From the NCBI GenBank assembly GCA_963678925.1, contig OY787533.1, positions 4,092,001 to 4,156,000 of the forward strand: DNA of 64,000 bases, read 5' to 3'. Position numbers and translations under genes: made by a program. The stretch comes from G963665925 sp963678925 (GTDB lineage: Bacteria; Bacillota; Clostridia; Peptostreptococcales; Acidaminobacteraceae). Each line of letters starts with the position of its first letter. Positions within the stretch are counted from its first letter, which is position 1. The notes below the pieces were generated by a model that was not told the origin of the DNA, made no database searches, and worked only from the letters and a program-made list of their open reading frames with translations. Below are positions 34,434 to 43,964 of this stretch, one piece after another.

Positions 34434-37301
34434 ATGAATAGAGGTTCAACATGGAAAAAGTGGGATTTACACGTACATACACCTGCATCATATGAAAATA
34501 CTTTTGGAGGTTGGGAAAGTTATATTGATCAACTGAAAAGAAAAGCTAGAGAAAATGAAATAGAAGTAGCAATTATAAATGATTACTTTACGCTTGAAGG
34601 ATACAAAAAACTCATTCAGCAATGTAGTGAAGAGAATGGCACCAACTCAAATTGGTTCAATATTGGGGAGAAAAGGTTATATATAATGCCTGGTATTGAA
34701 CTAAGAACTGGAAACTTCACTGGTGATGATACTGCTCTAAATGTTCACCTATTTTTTGACGAGAAATTAGACATAAAAATTGTCGAAAATTTTCTTCGAG
34801 GATTGGAGGTAAACTATAATGGTGAAACTGTAGAATGCTCTGAGGAGAACTTAATAAAAATTGGTTATGCAATTCATACAGATACAAATTTTGATCCAGT
34901 AATTACTATAACTGATGACATGCTTAAACATAAGGAACTATATAGAAATCTTGCGTGTAGTAAGATCATTACGACAATCGAGAGCATTAATAGCACTATT
35001 GAAAAACTAAATCATATGACAAAAGGTAACAATCAATATAATAATCCGGTATTACTTGCTGTTGCATTTTCGGGGCACGGTTCATTGGATGGTATAGAGT
35101 GGAAAGATGGTAGACCGATCAACATTAAATCACAGTACATGAAATGTGCCAATATGTTTTTTACAAGTAATGAGAAAGATATAAAGTTTCTGCTAGGTGA
35201 GCATCCATCTACACCTCCAGAAGAGTTTATAGAAAGATTTGGGGCGATTAAACCTGCAATATGGGGGTCGGATTGTCATGAGCTAGATACAATTTTTGAA
35301 CCATCATGTGGTCATTCAAAAAAATTCACATGGATTAAGTCAGAGCCTACGTTTAGAGGATTAAAACAAGTTGTTATTGAGCCAAAGTATAGAATAAGAA
35401 TTCAAGAAGGTTGTCCTAATCAAAAAGCAAATTATCAAGTTATTGACAGAATTAAATTTATAGATCCTTCTATGAGTCGGTTCGCTCCAGAGTGGCTGTA
35501 TCTCAACGAGGATATGAATACTATAATTGGTGGGAAGTCTTCTGGAAAGTCATTACTTTTAAATAAAATGGCATCAACAATTAGTCCTCAATTGTATGAG
35601 GATAAGTATAATCGTTTTAATAATCTAGATTTTGAAGTTTACTGGAAAGATGGATCAGTTTATAAGTTGTCAGAGAAGTCATTAGAAATTGATAGAAAAA
35701 AGATTACATACATTCCTCAATTATTCATCAATCGACTCGCAGAAAATGAAGGTGGAAAACTGCATGAGGAAATACTCAAAATATTGAAGCAAAACAATGA
35801 TTATAAAGGAAATCTTGATAACTTTACAAGTAAAACAAATAAACTTGAAGTAGATATTGCTGTGTTAACACAATCTGTATTTTCATCGAAAGTTGTGCTA
35901 GATCAATTACTAAGTGAGATTGTTGAAATAGGTGTACCAAACAATATTACCTCAGAAATTGAGAAACTCAAATCCGAGAAGAATAACTTAGTTGAGAAAT
36001 CAAGTCTTACTGATGATGAAATTGAGTTCTATAAATCTACCGTCAGACAGATTTCAGAGTTAACAAAGCAAAGAGATTACTACTTTGAAAGTTACCCAAG
36101 AAGTCTACATACAACACGAGTGAATCTTGAATCGAGTTTAGATGGATTCAATAGTGATGTTCGAAAATATGAGGAGTCGTTGAACGGTGTAGTTCTTCAT
36201 GAAAAGGACAAATTGAGCGCTGAGTTTTCAAAGATTAGACAGCATCTTAACGACATAAAGGAGGTTGTTGGGTCGATAGAATCTATTGAAGAAAGTAGTA
36301 TTCAAAGATCAGAGGCTTTAACAAAAAGTATTGAGGATTTGAACAAAAGTATTGATTATCACAAAACCAAATTATCAAATCGTGAATTGATCGATACTAT
36401 TAGCACAAGAATAACTGGTGAAGAGAAAAAATTGGAGCATGTAAGTAGGAAGCTTTCCGAGCTTGGTACATTGTATGACGAAGTAAAAGAAGAAATTAGT
36501 AAACTCTGTAAGTTAGTAATTGAACGTAGAAGAGAGTATATAGATCTGAATAGTGCTTTTAATAGAGTGATTTCGGATGTAGACGGATTAGAGTTTAGAA
36601 TGGAACTAACTCTAGATCAAGAATTATTGGAAACGAGAATTAATAGTGTTCTAAACCAAAGATACATGGAACAGGCGAGTATTGACTTAAGTAAAATTCT
36701 AGAAAATGATGAGGAGTATTTAAATAATCTAATAGTAGATATTTTCAACAACAAAAATAATAGGTTTGTATTTAAACAAAATTTTGTTATTCGGGATCTT
36801 ATAGTAGCTATTTGCAATGATTATAACAACATCAACTACACACTTTCACAGGATGGTGATGACATATCAACTATGTCTCCTGGAAAGCAAGGTCTTGTTT
36901 TACTCAAGTTGATTTTGCAGTTAAGTAACTCAGAGCACCCAATTCTAATTGATCAACCTGAGGATAACTTAGATAATAGAACAATTTCATTAGAACTAAA
37001 TGATTTTCTTAAATTGAAGAAATCAAAAAGGCAAATTATTATGGTTACGCATAATGCTAATCTTGCAATTCTTGGAGACTCAGATCAGATTATTGTCGCA
37101 AATCAAATGGGACAAGCATCTTCCGATGACAATAAGCAATACAAGTTCGAGTACGTATCTGGAGCACTAGAAAATTCCTTTATTGATGAAGCTGCAAAAG
37201 GTATTCTGTTTAAGAAAGGGATACGAGAACACTCATGTGAAATACTTGAAGGCGGTAGAAAAGCGTTTAGAATTCGTGAGAATAAATATGGCATTGTGTA
37301 A
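34434..37301 (+). CDS. PHP-domain SMC-like ATPase (TrlF-like), probable defence protein
   Basis: A 955-residue protein. The N-terminal PHP phosphoesterase/nuclease domain begins WDLHVHTPASY (His13, His15) and reaches about residue 340, with SDCHELD as a late metal motif. Walker A GGKSSGKS lies near 366. A long helical coiled-coil region runs from about 450 to 720. The ABC signature MSPGKQG is near 814, Walker B ILIDQPEDN near 838 and the switch His in VTHNAN near 873. The fusion of a PHP nuclease with an SMC-type ATPase is known from proteins in defence islands (TrlF-type naming); antiphage function is inference. The gene is AT-rich compared with the core and lies alone within one cassette-like unit. 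Confidence 0.8.
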   Translation: MNRGSTWKKWDLHVHTPASYENTFGGWESYIDQLKRKARENEIEVAIINDYFTLEGYKKLIQQCSEENGTNSNWFNIGEKRLYIMPGIELRTGNFTGDDTALNVHLFFDEKLDIKIVENFLRGLEVNYNGETVECSEENLIKIGYAIHTDTNFDPVITITDDMLKHKELYRNLACSKIITTIESINSTIEKLNHMTKGNNQYNNPVLLAVAFSGHGSLDGIEWKDGRPINIKSQYMKCANMFFTSNEKDIKFLLGEHPSTPPEEFIERFGAIKPAIWGSDCHELDTIFEPSCGHSKKFTWIKSEPTFRGLKQVVIEPKYRIRIQEGCPNQKANYQVIDRIKFIDPSMSRFAPEWLYLNEDMNTIIGGKSSGKSLLLNKMASTISPQLYEDKYNRFNNLDFEVYWKDGSVYKLSEKSLEIDRKKITYIPQLFINRLAENEGGKLHEEILKILKQNNDYKGNLDNFTSKTNKLEVDIAVLTQSVFSSKVVLDQLLSEIVEIGVPNNITSEIEKLKSEKNNLVEKSSLTDDEIEFYKSTVRQISELTKQRDYYFESYPRSLHTTRVNLESSLDGFNSDVRKYEESLNGVVLHEKDKLSAEFSKIRQHLNDIKEVVGSIESIEESSIQRSEALTKSIEDLNKSIDYHKTKLSNRELIDTISTRITGEEKKLEHVSRKLSELGTLYDEVKEEISKLCKLVIERRREYIDLNSAFNRVISDVDGLEFRMELTLDQELLETRINSVLNQRYMEQASIDLSKILENDEEYLNNLIVDIFNNKNNRFVFKQNFVIRDLIVAICNDYNNINYTLSQDGDDISTMSPGKQGLVLLKLILQLSNSEHPILIDQPEDNLDNRTISLELNDFLKLKKSKRQIIMVTHNANLAILGDSDQIIVANQMGQASSDDNKQYKFEYVSGALENSFIDEAAKGILFKKGIREHSCEILEGGRKAFRIRENKYGIV

Positions 37302-37315
37302 GTATATTTGAGCAA

Positions 37316-37450
37316 CACCTAACATGTCAATTCCCAAACATGCCCCGTTTTATACAAAATGGGGTTCTAATTATACAGTAAAATAATGTTAAAACAGTTA
37401 GTGATTAGTAGAAAAGGGGCGCGTCGGGAATTGCAGGAACGTTATATGAG
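37316..37450 (+). repeat. Cassette-type element, site A (attC-like)
   Basis: Left arm: CACCTAAC (37316-37323) then CAATTCCC and GCCCC. A terminator hairpin (CCCC-GTTTT / AAAAT-GGGG) follows, then an AT stretch with ACAGTAAAAT. Right arm: GGGGCGCG, GGGAATTG and GTTATATGAG (37441-37450). CAATTCCC/GGGAATTG and GCCCC/GGGGC pair, while the spacers next to the outer cores (ATGT and CAGGAAC) do not, as in a folded attC. The 150 bases from here to the next gene hold a TATAAT (37521-37526) and a near-identical direct repeat AATAYGGTTTATT (37491-37503, 37569-37581). Confidence 0.65.
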
Positions 37451-37604
37451 ATTGTAAAAGTGATAGTCAAATTAGAGTAAAAAGTGTAAAAATATGGTTT
37501 ATTCCAAATGTACATTGTATTATAATAGATAGTAGTGCTTAGTTAACGATGATTAGAACTAACTGCAAAATACGGTTTATTACCATAAATTAAGGGGCTA
37601 AATT

Positions 37605-38696
37605 ATGTGTAAAACTGACAAAGCAGTTAACGCTGGTGTTGACAATTCAACAGGGATTGAGTTTCAAAAACACTGCGCATTGCTGTTTATAATTGAAGAT
37701 TTTGAAAAACTTAAAAATGAGGACTATTTTTTGTCAATAGAGCATCATGACGATGTTCTATTTTGCTATAGGGATGGTAATAATGACATTAGGTTCATAG
37801 ATACTTACCAGGCAAAAAAGTCCTCAGTTGAATGGGGGGTTAAAGACCAATTACTTAATGCAATTAAAAATATTACTATTGTTGGAGATAGACTTTCAAA
37901 TGAGAACTTTCCTAAAGCTCAGTCATATTCACATAAATTATGCTTTATAACAAACAGTTCGATTAAGCTACACAATGGTAAAAGTGGAAGTGACAGAATA
38001 ACAGAAATTATTAGTGAAAGAAACAAAGAAGTACATTTCGAATCACTACACAATGAGATCCAAAATAACATAATATCTAAGATTGGTATTAACGATTTTA
38101 GTACTAAGAACGAATTGTCCAATATGTATCTTTCTTATGTTGATTTACCTAAGACTAGTGAACAACAACTAGCAGTAATAATAGGAAGATGTGAAACACT
38201 TTTGGGAGATAAAATTTCCGACTCTAAAGCGGCTGTAAATACTTTATTAAAATTATTTCGAAAAGTCGAGACAACCTTTAATCAAGGTAATATTGCATCA
38301 ATCTTAGATAAGTCTAAAAGAGTTGAATCTAATGATATTAATGAGGCATTCAATATCATTACAACTCAGAAAAGAGCCTATGAGTTTTGGCGTAAAAAAG
38401 CAGATGTAATAATTGATGATTTAGATTTATTCGTAAGTGAACAGAGACTATTTGTGTCATACTTTAAAGACAGTTTTGATCTATTTAAAGATTTAGATCA
38501 AGGTGAGTATCATAGAATATATAAGTTTGTAGAAAGCAATATGAGCGTAAATAGTGAGTTTAGAAAGGAAACGGATTGCATAAAAGCGCTATGCGAAAGG
38601 TTTCTTACTTCTAAAGATTCACAGTTGAGTGAAACTGAGATCAAAGCCGCAATATATGCAGCGTATGTAGAATTGGGGGATATTGGTGTATACTAA
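37605..38696 (+). CDS. Cap4/DUF4297-like nuclease, LmuA-type effector
   Basis: A 363-residue protein. The N-terminal part looks like a PD-(D/E)xK nuclease of the Cap4/DUF4297 type: GIEFQKHCALLFI, Glu46 and Asp50 in SIEHHDDVLF and the QxK motif at Gln69-Lys71 (DTYQAKKSS). The C-terminal ~200 residues are helical and could be the part that docks on the ATPase. In Lamassu and ABC-three-component defence systems such an effector is paired with an SMC-like ATPase, as here. The next gene starts inside its last codons (11-base overlap). Nuclease activity and defence role are inferred from family and context. Confidence 0.75.
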   Translation: MCKTDKAVNAGVDNSTGIEFQKHCALLFIIEDFEKLKNEDYFLSIEHHDDVLFCYRDGNNDIRFIDTYQAKKSSVEWGVKDQLLNAIKNITIVGDRLSNENFPKAQSYSHKLCFITNSSIKLHNGKSGSDRITEIISERNKEVHFESLHNEIQNNIISKIGINDFSTKNELSNMYLSYVDLPKTSEQQLAVIIGRCETLLGDKISDSKAAVNTLLKLFRKVETTFNQGNIASILDKSKRVESNDINEAFNIITTQKRAYEFWRKKADVIIDDLDLFVSEQRLFVSYFKDSFDLFKDLDQGEYHRIYKFVESNMSVNSEFRKETDCIKALCERFLTSKDSQLSETEIKAAIYAAYVELGDIGVY

Positions 38697-40422
38697 GCTG
38701 AAATTTAATAGACTTTTTGTGTACTCGCAAGAACACAGTTGTTGCTTCAACACAGTTTTTGGAAATGAAATTAATATCGTATATGGAAAAAATACGTCAG
38801 GCAAGAGTACTTTATTTCAATCTATTTTGTACGCAATGGGGATTAACGAGAATAATAAGCTGTTGACTGAAATCTTAGATAAAGATGTTATCTTCAGACT
38901 TGATTGCTCGATTTTGAGAAACAAAACCATTGAAAAATTAACGTTTATAAGAGAGTATGAAACACTTATAATTGTTCAAGATAACAGACCAACTCGGAAA
39001 TTTATAGGTATCAGTGGGAATTCATCTGCTGAACATGTACGGTTAAAGGATTATATTAGCGAATTGTTTGGATTCACCTTGATGCTTGAGCAAAAAGGTA
39101 AAGTTAAAAGTGCTCCTTTAGAAGCAATGATGCTTCCTTATTATGTTTCTCAAGCTGTAGGTTGGGTTTACTTAAGAAAATCATTTGGCAATCTTGATTT
39201 CTTCAAAAATTTTAGAGAAGACTATTTAGATTATTATACTGGTATAGAGAGCTTTGTTGATCGTGAAAAGAAAACAGAACTAGAGAGACTTTTAAGAATG
39301 AAAGACTCTGAAATAGAGTTCTATACAAGTATGCAGGAGAGTAATCAAGATCTAGCCATTTCGAGACTAAGTGATGAAAAATATGTTGAGACTTCTATAA
39401 ATTATATTGAGGAGTTTAGTGAAAGACAGAAAAAACTGATTAATTTAGAAAAGGAATTCACTCTTAGGTGTAATGAGTTAAGTAATATCAGCAAACGTTT
39501 AAGCGTACTTCGAAAAGTGTCAAAGAACCATTTGAAGCAATCCCCCAAAGAAGGTGTATGTCCAACATGTTCTCAAGAGTTGCCAAGTAGCTTAGAAACT
39601 TGGTATAAGTACTATCAAGAGGAAAATGACACTAAAAGTGAAATTGGAAAATATGCCGACAGACAAAAAAAGATTAAATCAAAGATAAATAGTTTAAGGA
39701 AAGCAATTGCAACTGAAAGAATTGAAATTAGTAGAGGACATGAGCTTCTACAAAAACGTGATGAACGAGAGATAACTTATTCAAATTGGCTTGATATAAA
39801 GGCTAATACGAAACTACTAGAGAAATGCGAAGCAAAGTTAGGTAGATTAACAGTAGAGAAGTCTGATATTGAAAACCAGCTAAGGGAATTTAAAACAGAA
39901 AAAGAAATACTTGCAGAGCGGAACAAAAAAAGTGCAAATTTTGCAAGTTTGTTTGGAAGTTATTTGGTTCGATTAGGGATCGATAATTTGAGTGACAGGA
40001 AATACAATTATCTATATGAAATCACCGCATTTCCAATGCAAGGAGTTGAACTTCATAAAACTGTTATGGCTTATCATTTTGCTTTTAATAAATTTATTAA
40101 AGGAACAGGATCTATTCATAGAATACCATTTATGCTAGATGCAGTTTTTAAAGAAGATATTGAGTCGGATAACAAGGAGTTAATCTTAAACTTTGTATCT
40201 AAGCATAAACCTGATGACACTCAAATGATATTATCAATTGCAGAAACCAAAAATGAAAATGGCTTAATCGAAGGTTACAATAGCAAGTACTTCGGTGGTT
40301 CGGCCAATCTCATTTGCATTGGCGAATCTCAGAACGAAAGAGCATTTTTGGGAGCTTATAATACTAGCTATGATAGTTACGTAAGTGAGACTTTAGAATA
40401 TATTAATGGTATTACCGATTAG
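38686..40422 (+). CDS. SMC/Rad50-like ATPase with zinc hook, LmuB-type
   Basis: A 578-residue ATPase. Walker A is YGKNTSGKST near residue 32; coiled-coil arms flank a CPTC zinc-hook motif near 292, and the Walker B region is PFMLDAVFKED near 482. This is the plan of LmuB in Lamassu systems and of the ATPase in ABC-three-component systems. GTG 38686 lies six bases after GGGGGA; a TTG at 38683 is only three away. It overlaps the Cap4-like gene, so the two are translationally coupled. No separate middle component (LmuC) is present, so it would be a two-gene form. Confidence 0.78.
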   Translation: MYTKLKFNRLFVYSQEHSCCFNTVFGNEINIVYGKNTSGKSTLFQSILYAMGINENNKLLTEILDKDVIFRLDCSILRNKTIEKLTFIREYETLIIVQDNRPTRKFIGISGNSSAEHVRLKDYISELFGFTLMLEQKGKVKSAPLEAMMLPYYVSQAVGWVYLRKSFGNLDFFKNFREDYLDYYTGIESFVDREKKTELERLLRMKDSEIEFYTSMQESNQDLAISRLSDEKYVETSINYIEEFSERQKKLINLEKEFTLRCNELSNISKRLSVLRKVSKNHLKQSPKEGVCPTCSQELPSSLETWYKYYQEENDTKSEIGKYADRQKKIKSKINSLRKAIATERIEISRGHELLQKRDEREITYSNWLDIKANTKLLEKCEAKLGRLTVEKSDIENQLREFKTEKEILAERNKKSANFASLFGSYLVRLGIDNLSDRKYNYLYEITAFPMQGVELHKTVMAYHFAFNKFIKGTGSIHRIPFMLDAVFKEDIESDNKELILNFVSKHKPDDTQMILSIAETKNENGLIEGYNSKYFGGSANLICIGESQNERAFLGAYNTSYDSYVSETLEYINGITD

Positions 40423-40454
40423 ATAAGTCAGACTTTATGTAGAACTTTTAAAAC

Positions 40455-40515
40455 CTCATATAACACTGCGGTTCCAGACATTCCCCTTTTCATTTATACG
40501 AATTGGGGAATTTTT
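40455..40515 (+). repeat. Cassette-type element, site B (left arm and terminator)
   Basis: CTCATATAAC (40455-40464) exactly complements the first ten bases of the same unit at 37441-37450. GGTTCC, ATTCCCC and a hairpin closing GGGGAA with TTTTT follow. The right arm is missing. The 150 bases to the IS21 insertion are AT-rich and carry nothing else I recognise apart from the hairpin hit by the IS. Confidence 0.6.
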
Positions 40516-40651
40516 ACTGGCTTATATATGTTAATAAATAAGTCTTTCTTGTGAAGAAAAATGAATGCAATTATATCCATTTATGTAATTTAAAAGCCTA
40601 AACGTGCAATGAAAGTTGAAATATAATGTGTAGATGGTAATTTATAATTGT

Positions 40652-40674
40652 GGGTTAAGGGTACTTCCCTTAAC
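40652..40674. repeat. Hairpin split by the first IS21-family element
   Basis: GGGTTAAGGG, loop TACTT, then CCCTTAAC up to the insertion. The missing CC is at 43013-43014, so removing the IS and one target copy restores a perfect 10-bp stem. Confidence 0.85.
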
Positions 40675-40782
40675 TGTGTTTGTCAACGAAAAAATGAGCC
40701 ACTCGCTCATGAAATTATGAGCCACTGTGATCATGAAAAAATGAGCCATATGCTCACAAAACGATCATGAAATTCTGAGCCA

Positions 40783-41526
40783 CTAACCGATCGACTGATT
40801 GAGTCGGTAAGATGCTCCATTCATGTTTAAGATGTGGCTTCTAAAAGTTACACGGTCAATCAGAGCTGTTGTCAGCATTGTGTCTGGGAAGAACTGATCC
40901 CAAGCAGAAAACTCACAGTTCGTGGAGAGAATGATGCTACCACGCTCAGACCTTTCCGAAATGACCTGGAACAGAAGCTCTGACTGATACTTGTTAAAGC
41001 TCAAGTATGATAGCTCATCGAGTATAAGAAGATCTACTTTTTCAAGAGCTCTAAACGTTTTTCCAAGCTGGTGCTTTGCTTCTGCCTCACTAAGAAAAAC
41101 AGCGAGATTTGCAGCAGTAAAAAACTTAACATTGTAGCCTGCCTTACATGCTGAAAGGCCAATAGAAATGGATAAATGAGTTTTTCCAGTCCCAGGATTG
41201 CCTATCATTATGATGTTTTCCTTGTTTTCAATGAACTTGCCCGTTGAAAGCTCATGAACAAGTGCTGGACTGACGTGTTCAAGTCTGCCTATATCGAATG
41301 AGTCGATGGTTTTTCGCACGGGGAATTTGGCTGCTCGAATCCTTCGTAGATGTTGATTATGTTTACGACTATCGTGTTCTGTCTGAAGAAGCATTAAAAG
41401 AAAGTCTTCATAAGATCCGTTTTCACTCATACATTCTCTGAGAGTGTTTTCATAGTCTTTTATAGTTGGAAGGCGCAGATCCTTGGACAGAAGTTTGATC
41501 TGTGCAGAAACTGGAGATGTTATCAT
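40783..41526 (-). CDS. istB: IS21-family ATP-binding helper protein
   Basis: A 247-residue DnaA/DnaC-type AAA+ ATPase that assists the IstA transposase in target choice. Walker A GNPGTGKTHLS, Walker B LLILDELSYL and the conserved STNCEFSAW sensor region are present. It starts in a 4-base overlap with the istA stop. Full length. Confidence 0.95.
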   Translation of the reverse strand: MITSPVSAQIKLLSKDLRLPTIKDYENTLRECMSENGSYEDFLLMLLQTEHDSRKHNQHLRRIRAAKFPVRKTIDSFDIGRLEHVSPALVHELSTGKFIENKENIIMIGNPGTGKTHLSISIGLSACKAGYNVKFFTAANLAVFLSEAEAKHQLGKTFRALEKVDLLILDELSYLSFNKYQSELLFQVISERSERGSIILSTNCEFSAWDQFFPDTMLTTALIDRVTFRSHILNMNGASYRLNQSIG

Positions 41527-42893
41527 GCGTTTTGCCCTCCTTTGATAAGGCGGTCATAAGACCCTAAGTCAGATGAGATAGGTGTTACTGAAGATATGTT
41601 GTTTTTATCAAGATAAGCCTTTACAGCTTCAACTCTTTGGTGAGGTGATGCCACCCTGCCTTCGATTTCCTGAAGAACTTTAATCGGTAGATTCTGTTTG
41701 ATCGGAGCCGCTTGGAGAACAGAACGGGGTCTTTTCTCGATGAGGGGCATGTAATGAGATAGTTCATAAATCTTCTGGTGCCTTAGATAACAGCGGTTGT
41801 GATGTGCTATCCGCTCTGAACGACACCAGATTTCTATCAGGCTTGAAGATGCTCGAACTGTAACTTCGTATCCAGAATACTTGCATGGTACGGAGTACTT
41901 GTTCGTCTCAAAACTTACAAGCGAGTAGCTGTTTACACGTGCTATGAAGCGATTTGAAACATCCAGCGGAAATCTTGGTAGCTCAGTAAGTTCGGTTTTT
42001 TCAAGCGTAAACATCTCACCTACGGTATTAGGTTGACCTTGAATCGTATGGTTTAAATACTTGATACAGAATCTTTCAAGGTGTTGATTCAACTCTTCAA
42101 GAGACTGTACTCTAGGTCTTGGAACAAGAGCGTTTCGTCTAACATAACCAACTAGATTTTCAACAAGGCCTTTCTCATGTCCGCTGTTAACATTGCAGTA
42201 ATCGGTATAAAAGGCATAATGAGCTTGGAGTGTTAAATATCTTTCGGTTTGTTTTGTAACATAAGCGCCGTAACCTTCTGATACAGCAACTTTGGCATTA
42301 TCAAAGATGACACGCTTTGGAACACCACCAAAATGTTCGAATGCTTCTATATGACCTTCAAGAAAACTTTCTAAGTTTTCTCTGGGAAAAGCAGTTACAT
42401 GAAATGCATCGCTGTGGCACAGACGTGCGCAGAATAGTTTTACTCTAACAACTTCACCATCAAGGACAATGTCTGCTTCTCCAAAATCCACTTGAACGGC
42501 TTCGCCAGGTTCAAAGGAAAGTGGAATGAACGCAGCGTTAGTTTTCTCTTTGAGTTCACGAACGCTTCTTCTAATAGTTGATTCACTGCCTTTAAAGTCC
42601 AGTTCCTCCACGAGACGTTCGTGTATTCGAACAGCTGTGTGATGTTGTTTCTTAGATTTTACAAGTTTATCTTCCTCAAAGCACTGCTTGATGAAGTTTA
42701 TAATCTCTGGTGTTACCACTGTTCCCGAACGTTTCGTATATGGTTTTCGATCAGAGGGGAGCTGGTCACCTCTGCAGTACTTTGAGACAGTGTTACGGCT
42801 GATTCCTAGTGTTCTTGCAATTTCTCTTTGGGATAAGCCTTGTACTGAGTACATTTGTCTAATCTGATCATAAATTTCCAAGGTAATTGTCAC
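41523..42893 (-). CDS. istA: IS21-family transposase
   Basis: A 456-residue DDE transposase. The N-terminal helix-turn-helix is GLSQREIARTLGISRNTVSK. Catalytic residues lie in VQVDFGEAD, VIFDNAKVAV and GHEKGLVENLVGY. It is only distantly related to the IstA at 50670. Confidence 0.95.
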   Translation of the reverse strand: MTITLEIYDQIRQMYSVQGLSQREIARTLGISRNTVSKYCRGDQLPSDRKPYTKRSGTVVTPEIINFIKQCFEEDKLVKSKKQHHTAVRIHERLVEELDFKGSESTIRRSVRELKEKTNAAFIPLSFEPGEAVQVDFGEADIVLDGEVVRVKLFCARLCHSDAFHVTAFPRENLESFLEGHIEAFEHFGGVPKRVIFDNAKVAVSEGYGAYVTKQTERYLTLQAHYAFYTDYCNVNSGHEKGLVENLVGYVRRNALVPRPRVQSLEELNQHLERFCIKYLNHTIQGQPNTVGEMFTLEKTELTELPRFPLDVSNRFIARVNSYSLVSFETNKYSVPCKYSGYEVTVRASSSLIEIWCRSERIAHHNRCYLRHQKIYELSHYMPLIEKRPRSVLQAAPIKQNLPIKVLQEIEGRVASPHQRVEAVKAYLDKNNISSVTPISSDLGSYDRLIKGGQNA

Positions 42894-43044
42894 GCCCTTT
42901 TCCCCCTGACGATAGTTTTTCTTCTATCGTACAAGGTTTATTAAGTGGCTCAAAATTTCATGATCATTTTAGCTATAAATGGCTCACTTTTATATTAGCG
43001 AATACACTTAACCCATTTAGACAGTTTTAAGGAGTTGAAGCTCT

Positions 43045-43938
43045 ATGAAATTGAAATCGAGCAAGTATATTTTCACACTAATATTTCTTATGCTTTTAGT
43101 CATAATTGGTAGTAACACTAAATTGCTTAATTCGCATAAACCAAGTAATGTTGTTGAGTATGGAATTAGGACCACAAAGGGGAATATTATAAGTACAGGT
43201 AAAACAATTCCTCCTAAACTGATAGAAGATGGTCTTATCTTAGAACTTAGTCAAGATCTTCAAGAAACTAGAGATTATCTAGTCCTTTTTTTTATAGACT
43301 ATCAACAAGTGTTTGTGGAAAGTTCAAGTGAAATAGTCAAGCAAATTAGGGTTGAATTAGATCCACTAGATACTGAGAAGATTCCGTTTAAGATAGATTT
43401 ACCTAGTGGCTCGAAAGAACTTTCTATATTAATTATAAAAAAGCCAAATTATATGGTTGAACAAGGCGATGTGGAACGTGCTATGAAAGCAGAAGATGTA
43501 TTGAGTCTAAGATATTGTATTGATTTAAATTCAGAAAAGGAGTATCAGTTATCTAAATTAGAACATGATGTAATTGATGGAAATCAAATAACAAGAGTAT
43601 TTCTTTCAAATGAAAGAAATGAGTTGAAGATATGCACGACCTTAGCATCGGGAGAAGAGACATACATAACCCTTGGAAATAAAAAAGATACAGGGGTTGA
43701 ATATGCACTCATAGCGCTTAAAGATTGGAATCAAGTTCCAATTGAAAATGAACTTGTTCAATATTTTTTCGTCGATGTAAACAAATATATAATATTTAAA
43801 CATATACTTCCAAAAACAAAACATGAAGCAAATTATCAGTTGATACTATTTCCATATCCATTTAATGTGACTGAAAAAGACTTATCTACGACATTTACAT
43901 ATACTACTCATAGAATTCATATACTTGGAGATGAATAA
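43045..43938 (+). CDS. Membrane-anchored protein of unknown function
   Basis: A 297-residue protein with one N-terminal hydrophobic helix (about 9-26) and an extracytoplasmic remainder rich in beta-type sequence. It has three cysteines and no motif I recognise. AT-rich. An AAGGAG site precedes the ATG by nine bases. The first IS21 ends 38 bases upstream and separates it from any promoter that lay in site B. It ends 26 bases before site C, so it probably forms one cassette-like unit. No function can be proposed. Confidence 0.6.
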   Translation: MKLKSSKYIFTLIFLMLLVIIGSNTKLLNSHKPSNVVEYGIRTTKGNIISTGKTIPPKLIEDGLILELSQDLQETRDYLVLFFIDYQQVFVESSSEIVKQIRVELDPLDTEKIPFKIDLPSGSKELSILIIKKPNYMVEQGDVERAMKAEDVLSLRYCIDLNSEKEYQLSKLEHDVIDGNQITRVFLSNERNELKICTTLASGEETYITLGNKKDTGVEYALIALKDWNQVPIENELVQYFFVDVNKYIIFKHILPKTKHEANYQLILFPYPFNVTEKDLSTTFTYTTHRIHILGDE

Positions 43939-43964
43939 TTATTTTAGAGTTAGACAGTAAAAAT

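Larger units (their letters stand above)
40675..43006 (-). mobile_element. IS21-family element 1 (complete, 2332 bp)
   Basis: Ends TGTGTTTGTCAA and, on the other strand, TGTATTCGCTAA, flanked by the 6-bp target duplication CTTAAC (40669-40674 and 43007-43012). Several copies of ATGAGCCA lie inside both ends, the multiple transposase sites usual for IS21. It carries istA and istB, both apparently intact. Confidence 0.93.
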
